Under the pieces are notes generated by a model that searched no databases, was not told where the DNA came from, and saw only the letters and a list, made by a program, of their open reading frames with translations. Shown here in pieces: positions 3,710 to 7,715 of a stretch of DNA of 7,715 bases; positions within the stretch are counted from its first letter, which is position 1; each line of letters begins with the position of its first letter. The DNA is from Chlamydiota bacterium (GTDB taxonomy: Bacteria > Chlamydiota > Chlamydiia > Chlamydiales > JAJFMI01), in contig JAJFMI010000016.1 in NCBI GenBank assembly GCA_021772235.1, forward strand, positions 1 to 7,715. Reading direction: 5' to 3'. Both the position numbers and the translations under genes were made by a program.

Positions 3710-6305
3710 AAACACTAGATTGATGCTTTGGAAGATATGGGGTGATCATACTCTTGCGTGAATTAATCGTCCCCGCCGGATAACGCAATATCACAATAGT
3801 CGGGCCTTCTAATTTCTCTGCCACTTTCATTTGAATTTTGCGAAAGCTCTCTTTGAATACCGCGACGAGCTCTTCCGCACTTTCACCGACAAACTCCCCT
3901 TCTACCTCAGCTTTTGCAATCTGCGGTGAATTCTGAAAAGCGCTTAAGAATAGGCGTAAATGTTCCACACCAAGATCAGTCTTGGGAATATAAATCCAAA
4001 GCTCGTCTTTATGTTCGTAATGAACTTCCTCTCCCCTCACTAACTCTTCTGCAGATGCAATCGTCGAAACCATATAGAGATGCAGATCGAGCTCTTCTTT
4101 TTTCTCTTTGACAGCTACGCTTTCTTCATACCAACGCTTGCGTAAAGCTTCAGCGTTCTTGCTAAAGCAAGGAAGATTTTTGCGAAAAAGCTTGCTCTGC
4201 CCAACACGCACACAACCATTTTGAATTTTCGTATCGAGATAAAAACCTGTAGCCTCGCCTTTTGCCGCTTTTTCCATCTCTTCATCTACAGCATTTTCAC
4301 GTGCTACATAAACTTTAGCGTATAGGGAGTGCAAATCATGACATTGCAATAAACGCTTAGCCGCTTTTTTCACAAAGGCACTATCTTTTGGTATGTCATC
4401 AAAGTTTACAAGCTCCACCTCTTTGCCTTCAACAATCGATTTCATGCGATTTACAAGAGAGGCAACTGTATAGGCATCGCGATAAGAGAGCTTTGTGAGC
4501 AAATCTGTATCGTCTAAAATTGCGAAAAGATAATGGAGGTACTCCATGAACTGGCGATCTTTTGCTACGTAGTACTCTTTTGAAACGCCTTGACGCTGTA
4601 ACAGTCTTTGCAATAGTCGAAGTGACTTAAGATCTTTTTTGCCCTGTAACTCTTCCGCTTGCTTTTCAACTGCATTTTCAGCAAAGCCAAATGAAGCAAA
4701 AGTATCATGGATAGAGAAACTCGCCTGTGCAACAATCGCATTTGCCGATTGTGCATCGCTAATCATAATTGTCGCCGGCATCTGCGTTGAAAACGTACTC
4801 TTGTGGTGATCGATCACACTAATCACCTCTAAAAATTCCGGCACCTTCGTCTCTTCGCGGTTGGAAAAATCTCGCAGAGTCACCGTACCTAAAGTCGCCT
4901 TCTGTAAGCTTGAAGCGTGTACAACACCAACGGGAATTTTCTTACCTGTAGGATCAGGATAGGTCACAGTCAAATAGGGATAAGCACCCATTTTTGTCTT
5001 AACCTCTTCAATATCTGCGCGATAACCTAAATATTGCGGCGCATATCCAAAGACCTTAGACTTAATCTTTAATGCAATTTCTAACTGCTCTACGTAGAGG
5101 CGGATTTCGCGAAGCCCTTCGGAAAGGGCGCGCATAATTTTTTCGATATGGGAGAAAAGTTTTGGGCGATCCTCTACCAAATTGCCAGATGCATCAAAAA
5201 ACCCATCCGTATCAATCGCCTTTAAAGCCTTTTTAAAATCACCAAAATGCGCTATTGAAGCACTTTCCATCGCATCGACAAGCTCTAAAAACGTGCACTC
5301 AAACCCGCCTACAACACCTAGTACTTCTTCTAAATACTTTTGTAATAGTTTCTGCTGACGCAGAGTCAAATCACGCCCCGGCTCCGAAGATTTAATCTCC
5401 TCATACATAAGCGAGTCGATAAACGGCGGTACATCTTCTTTTTTCAAATCTTTCTTAGCAAAAAATGTAATGATGCGCGAATGCATATCGCTCTCAATCC
5501 AACGCAAGCAGTTTTCAAGCGACGTTACCACCTGACGAACCCCTTCCACATCAAAGTAGCGCCAATCTCCTAAAAAGTAGCCTTCCTTATCGATTAAGAC
5601 AATCGCATTCAAATTGCGCTCATGATCTAAACTTAACGCCGGCTCCTGAGGTAATTTTTTAATCAACCCCTCTTGCGTCATCAAATCATAACTGGAAAGC
5701 GTCAACCTCGACCGTCCTTTTGCCAGACTTGAAAAAACACCCTTTCCGATCAAATCATAGAAAAGCATACCAATTTCAATCTGATTGCCAGGAGGCCCTC
5801 CGGGAACATTCCAAATATGCAATCCATGACTAACCCTTGCAGCAAACGCATCGACCCAGCCCCAAAATGAAGCTACAGTCGTATCTAAATCAGGCGAGCT
5901 ATGGGCAGTAACAAAATGCGAACCGCTATAGCGCTTGCCCATGCCAATAGGAAAATAAATTTGATAAGCATCGCGGGGCAGAAAGGCACCCACAATCTTT
6001 GCGCGCACGTGATAATTTTCCTCTTCACTTAATGAAGAAAATTGATTGAGCCAGAGCTCGAAACTGGAAAAAGTGAAATACCCAATGATCTTCTCTTCAT
6101 GCAATTTTGCAATGAAATCAATTACAAGAGGCAGTAAAAAACAAGGCTCTTCTTGCTCTTCGATTAAGTGACAGAGGGAGCGTGAAATAGCGCAGCGGCG
6201 CATATGCTCATTAAGTTTTTCAAATTTTGAGCCTTTAAACTCAGCAAATACTTGCTCTAAGTTTGGGAAAGACTTTTTTTCAAATGCGTATTCGCCTAAG
6301 TACAT
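3708..6305 (-). CDS. Giant DHH/DHHA2 phosphoesterase related to family II inorganic pyrophosphatase
   Basis: The 865-residue protein keeps the full signature set of family II (Mn-dependent) inorganic pyrophosphatases. Motif I is HSSPDLD (135-141; H135, D139, D141 matching H9, D13, D15 of B. subtilis PpaC), followed by TTVASFWGWVDAFAARV. A probable motif II Asp is D479 (TLRDF). DHH is at 499-501 within EVISVIDHHKSTF, 21 residues later (22 in PpaC). Next come SAQS/NAIVAQ-like residues 516-527 and ILDDTDLL (596-603, D599 matching D149). The C-terminal DHHA2 region contains LDLHLYMV (739-746) and TINSRKSMITPYL (846-858), matching the SRKK substrate-binding motif. Usual length is about 310. The extra sequence is a ~125-residue N-terminal part, ~280 residues between motifs I and II, and ~100 between D599 and SRK. 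It has no signal peptide and is probably cytosolic. The start ATG at 6305 has no Shine-Dalgarno and lies 18 bp after tRNA-Arg. Pyrophosphate, nucleotide or polyphosphate hydrolysis is inferred, not shown. Confidence 0.82.
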   Translation of the reverse strand: MYLGEYAFEKKSFPNLEQVFAEFKGSKFEKLNEHMRRCAISRSLCHLIEEQEEPCFLLPLVIDFIAKLHEEKIIGYFTFSSFELWLNQFSSLSEEENYHVRAKIVGAFLPRDAYQIYFPIGMGKRYSGSHFVTAHSSPDLDTTVASFWGWVDAFAARVSHGLHIWNVPGGPPGNQIEIGMLFYDLIGKGVFSSLAKGRSRLTLSSYDLMTQEGLIKKLPQEPALSLDHERNLNAIVLIDKEGYFLGDWRYFDVEGVRQVVTSLENCLRWIESDMHSRIITFFAKKDLKKEDVPPFIDSLMYEEIKSSEPGRDLTLRQQKLLQKYLEEVLGVVGGFECTFLELVDAMESASIAHFGDFKKALKAIDTDGFFDASGNLVEDRPKLFSHIEKIMRALSEGLREIRLYVEQLEIALKIKSKVFGYAPQYLGYRADIEEVKTKMGAYPYLTVTYPDPTGKKIPVGVVHASSLQKATLGTVTLRDFSNREETKVPEFLEVISVIDHHKSTFSTQMPATIMISDAQSANAIVAQASFSIHDTFASFGFAENAVEKQAEELQGKKDLKSLRLLQRLLQRQGVSKEYYVAKDRQFMEYLHYLFAILDDTDLLTKLSYRDAYTVASLVNRMKSIVEGKEVELVNFDDIPKDSAFVKKAAKRLLQCHDLHSLYAKVYVARENAVDEEMEKAAKGEATGFYLDTKIQNGCVRVGQSKLFRKNLPCFSKNAEALRKRWYEESVAVKEKKEELDLHLYMVSTIASAEELVRGEEVHYEHKDELWIYIPKTDLGVEHLRLFLSAFQNSPQIAKAEVEGEFVGESAEELVAVFKESFRKIQMKVAEKLEGPTIVILRYPAGTINSRKSMITPYLPKHQSSV

Positions 6306-6323
6306 GCTAACCAGAATAAAATT

Positions 6324-6397
6324 CGGATTGGGCAGGACTCGAACCTGCGACCGTCCGCTTAGAAGGCGGATGCTCTATCCAACTGAGCTACCAATCC
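6324..6397 (-). tRNA. trnR: tRNA-Arg (anticodon TCT)
   Basis: Read on the minus strand the gene folds perfectly. The acceptor is GGATTGG with CCAATCC (7 pairs), then TA, D stem GCTC/GAGC, anticodon stem TCCGC/GCGGA around loop CTTCTAA (anticodon TCT at the normal 34-36 place), variable loop CGGTC, T stem GCAGG/CCTGC with loop TTCGAGT, and discriminator G at 6324. The 3' CCA is not encoded. It reads AGA/AGG arginine codons. No terminator separates it from the gene starting at 6305. Confidence 0.97.
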
Positions 6398-6407
6398 ATT
6401 TAAACCC

Positions 6408-6437
6408 ATCATACCAGTGTAAGGAGTTGCTCTTCAA
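6408..6437 (-). promoter_or_regulatory. Predicted promoter for tRNA-Arg and possibly the 865-residue gene
   Basis: On the minus strand TTGAAG (6437-6432) is followed after 18 bp by TATGAT (6413-6408). A TG-N extension precedes the -10 box (TGGTATGAT). Transcription would begin a few bases upstream of the tRNA 5' end at 6397. Since there is no terminator and only 18 bp after the tRNA, this is also the only visible promoter for the 865-residue gene. Confidence 0.65.
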
Positions 6438-6448
6438 CAGAAATTCTC

Positions 6449-6476
6449 TTGACTTATCTCAATAATTCGTTAAGAT
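6449..6476 (+). promoter_or_regulatory. Predicted promoter of the RHS gene, giving a near-leaderless mRNA
   Basis: TTGACT (6449-6454, 5 of 6) and TAAGAT (6471-6476, 4 of 6) are 16 bp apart. The start would fall near 6483, only about three bases before the ATG at 6486. No better match was seen between the tRNA promoter and the gene. Confidence 0.45.
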
Positions 6477-6485
6477 TTTGATGAA

Positions 6486-7715
6486 ATGTTTAAAACCTCC
6501 GTCTTTTTTTTAGCCTGTTTTGGAGCTTTTCTAGCTGGCAGCGAAGAGAGTTTCAACTCACAACACCTGGAAGGTGAACCCCACGCTAACATCTCTAACT
6601 GTGTCAACAGCGTTACAGGAAAATTTCACATTTCGCAAATAGATTTGCAAATCGCCGGAAGAGAGCCTATTTTAGTACCACGTTTCTATTCAGAAGCAAA
6701 ATATGACTCCTCTATTACAATTTTTCCACACACCAAACTTAAGGAGACCTTCAATACAAAAAAAGGAAAGTACCGCATTGAAGCATGCGAGCCAAATGGA
6801 ACCATGCTACACTACCGTTCAACAAATTATGATCGAACTCGATTCAGACTAAGTTCAAAACTGAATGACTTTAGTGGATTCACCAATACAAGCAAAGGAA
6901 GGTTAAGCGGGCAGACAAACATTCGAAATCGCTATCTCTCTTACAACTTCGCATCTAAAGTCTATACTTTGCACCGCGGCGATGGAGGAAAGTTCCATTA
7001 TATTCGTTCAAAAGTATATGGGAAAAAAATCATCCACCCCACAAAAATTTATCAATATGTTCTCGATTATGAAAAACTTCCCAACGGGAATAGAAGGTGC
7101 TTTAGATATGATAGCTACGATCGAATAGCAAAAATTTTCACTACCGATCCCACTGGTAAATATACATATGCAACTGCAAATTTCTCCTACGACGCAGAGA
7201 AAAGATCTCCTAAACGAATTAATGGAAGCGACGGTCAGTATATTGAATATCAATACGACGATAATACAAACCACCTCACTAAAATACGTTGGAGCAGCGG
7301 CAAAATAGAAAAAATAAATATTTCGGGACTGATCAAAAGTCTATCATTCAGTGGAAAAGGAGAATTAGAAGTCTCTCGTTATAGTAATGATACTGAAGAG
7401 GTCGGTCACCAAAAAATAAAACTCAAAAATCACTACGACTCCAGGCGTAACTGTGTAAAATCCTTACAAGCTCCCGCCGGAGAAAATGGCACCAAAATCG
7501 ACACCCACCTCTTCTTTTACCATTTAGATAATGGCGGTGGTAAATCTTTTAATGAACATGGAAGAGGGTTCACAGATGTATATGACGCTGAAAATAATTG
7601 TGTTCGTTACATATACGATGATACTGGCCGTCACACAGGAACATCGTATTATTCGAAATCAACCGGTCTTATCTACAAAGAAAACTTCTTTTGGAAAAGA
7701 AATGGAGACCTGAGA
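6486..7715 (+). CDS. Secreted RHS/YD-repeat protein, C-terminal part beyond the window
   Basis: The open frame runs from ATG 6486 to the last base: 410 codons with no stop, so the protein is partial. Residues 1-18 (MFKTSVFFLACFGAFLAG) look like a Sec signal peptide. Residues about 36-70 (NISNCVNSVTGKFHISQIDLQIAGREPILVPRFYSEA) match the opening module of RHS proteins (DUF6531-like: pVNvaTGnF...TDL.lpG..PL...R.Y.S). YD-type repeats follow: FRYDSYDRIAKI (206-217), IEYQYDDNTNHLTKIRW (253-269), VYDAENNCV (365-373) and YIYDDTGRHTGTSY (375-388). Such proteins form beta-cocoon shells that often carry a variable C-terminal toxin or adhesin; that part would lie past 7715. An in-frame TAA at 6471-6473 leaves ATG 6486 as the only standard start before the signal peptide. 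ATG 6481 is out of frame and stops within a few codons. There is no good Shine-Dalgarno. The gene is divergent from tRNA-Arg. Cargo, secretion route and target are unknown. Confidence 0.85.
   Translation, partial: MFKTSVFFLACFGAFLAGSEESFNSQHLEGEPHANISNCVNSVTGKFHISQIDLQIAGREPILVPRFYSEAKYDSSITIFPHTKLKETFNTKKGKYRIEACEPNGTMLHYRSTNYDRTRFRLSSKLNDFSGFTNTSKGRLSGQTNIRNRYLSYNFASKVYTLHRGDGGKFHYIRSKVYGKKIIHPTKIYQYVLDYEKLPNGNRRCFRYDSYDRIAKIFTTDPTGKYTYATANFSYDAEKRSPKRINGSDGQYIEYQYDDNTNHLTKIRWSSGKIEKINISGLIKSLSFSGKGELEVSRYSNDTEEVGHQKIKLKNHYDSRRNCVKSLQAPAGENGTKIDTHLFFYHLDNGGGKSFNEHGRGFTDVYDAENNCVRYIYDDTGRHTGTSYYSKSTGLIYKENFFWKRNGDLR

Noticed and set aside
3505..3761. 62-codon frames at 3505-3693 (minus) and 3573-3761 (plus)
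   Set aside because: They fall across the palindromes, so their presence follows from symmetric DNA. There is no Shine-Dalgarno and no recognisable protein, and one runs into the DHH gene.
4565..4756. 63-codon minus-strand frame at 4565-4756, and 65-codon plus-strand frame at 3914-4111
   Set aside because: Both are contained in the 865-residue gene in other frames.
6324..6485. tRNA-Arg as an integration site for an island containing the RHS gene
   Set aside because: Integrases normally use the 3' end of a tRNA, which here faces the pyrophosphatase-like gene. No integrase and no repeated tRNA fragment are visible in the window.
7008..7713. Frames at 7008-7274 (minus, 88 codons) and 7531-7713 (plus, 60 codons)
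   Set aside because: Both overlap the RHS gene, whose signal peptide, opening module and YD repeats support the frame beginning at 6486.

Overview
The window looks like a chromosomal segment of an environmental (Parachlamydiales-type) chlamydia. This is an inference. It rests on moderate AT-richness, a secreted RHS protein with a DUF6531-like N-terminus of the kind common in these bacteria, and a cluster of small unknown proteins with rluD and khpA that recalls the neighbourhood of the RluD homologue in Chlamydia. Nothing here fixes the genus.

Layout. Positions 1-870 (minus) hold most of a secreted or membrane bactofilin-like beta-helix protein that runs off the left edge. It directly follows recX (872-1450, minus) with one base between them. 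A 109-bp AT-rich divergent promoter region with a perfect 10-bp-arm inverted repeat separates recX from a rightward four-gene cluster. That cluster has a 100-codon unknown gene that seems to start at ATC behind a perfect Shine-Dalgarno, a second small unknown gene, the pseudouridine synthase rluD, and the KH-domain RNA-binding protein khpA. The 326-bp convergent gap 3382-3707 has no gene. It is filled by two adjacent long imperfect palindromes (3448-3607 and 3612-3693), each with a strong hairpin at its centre.

From the right, an 865-residue protein (3708-6305, minus) carries every active-site signature of family II (DHH/DHHA2) inorganic pyrophosphatases: HSSPDLD, an Asp 21 residues before DHH, a DDTD motif and a C-terminal SRK. 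It is almost three times the usual length, with a new N-terminal domain and a ~280-residue insertion between motifs I and II. It lies 18 bp downstream of tRNA-Arg(TCT) and may share its promoter. Divergent from the tRNA, an RHS/YD-repeat protein with a signal peptide starts at 6486 and runs off the right edge. Its only good promoter places transcription start almost on the ATG.

The plus-strand cluster joins ribosome modification and RNA chaperone functions to two unknown proteins. The leftward pair joins a RecA regulator to an envelope scaffold. The most interesting items are the expanded pyrophosphatase-like protein, the ATC start and the tandem palindromes.
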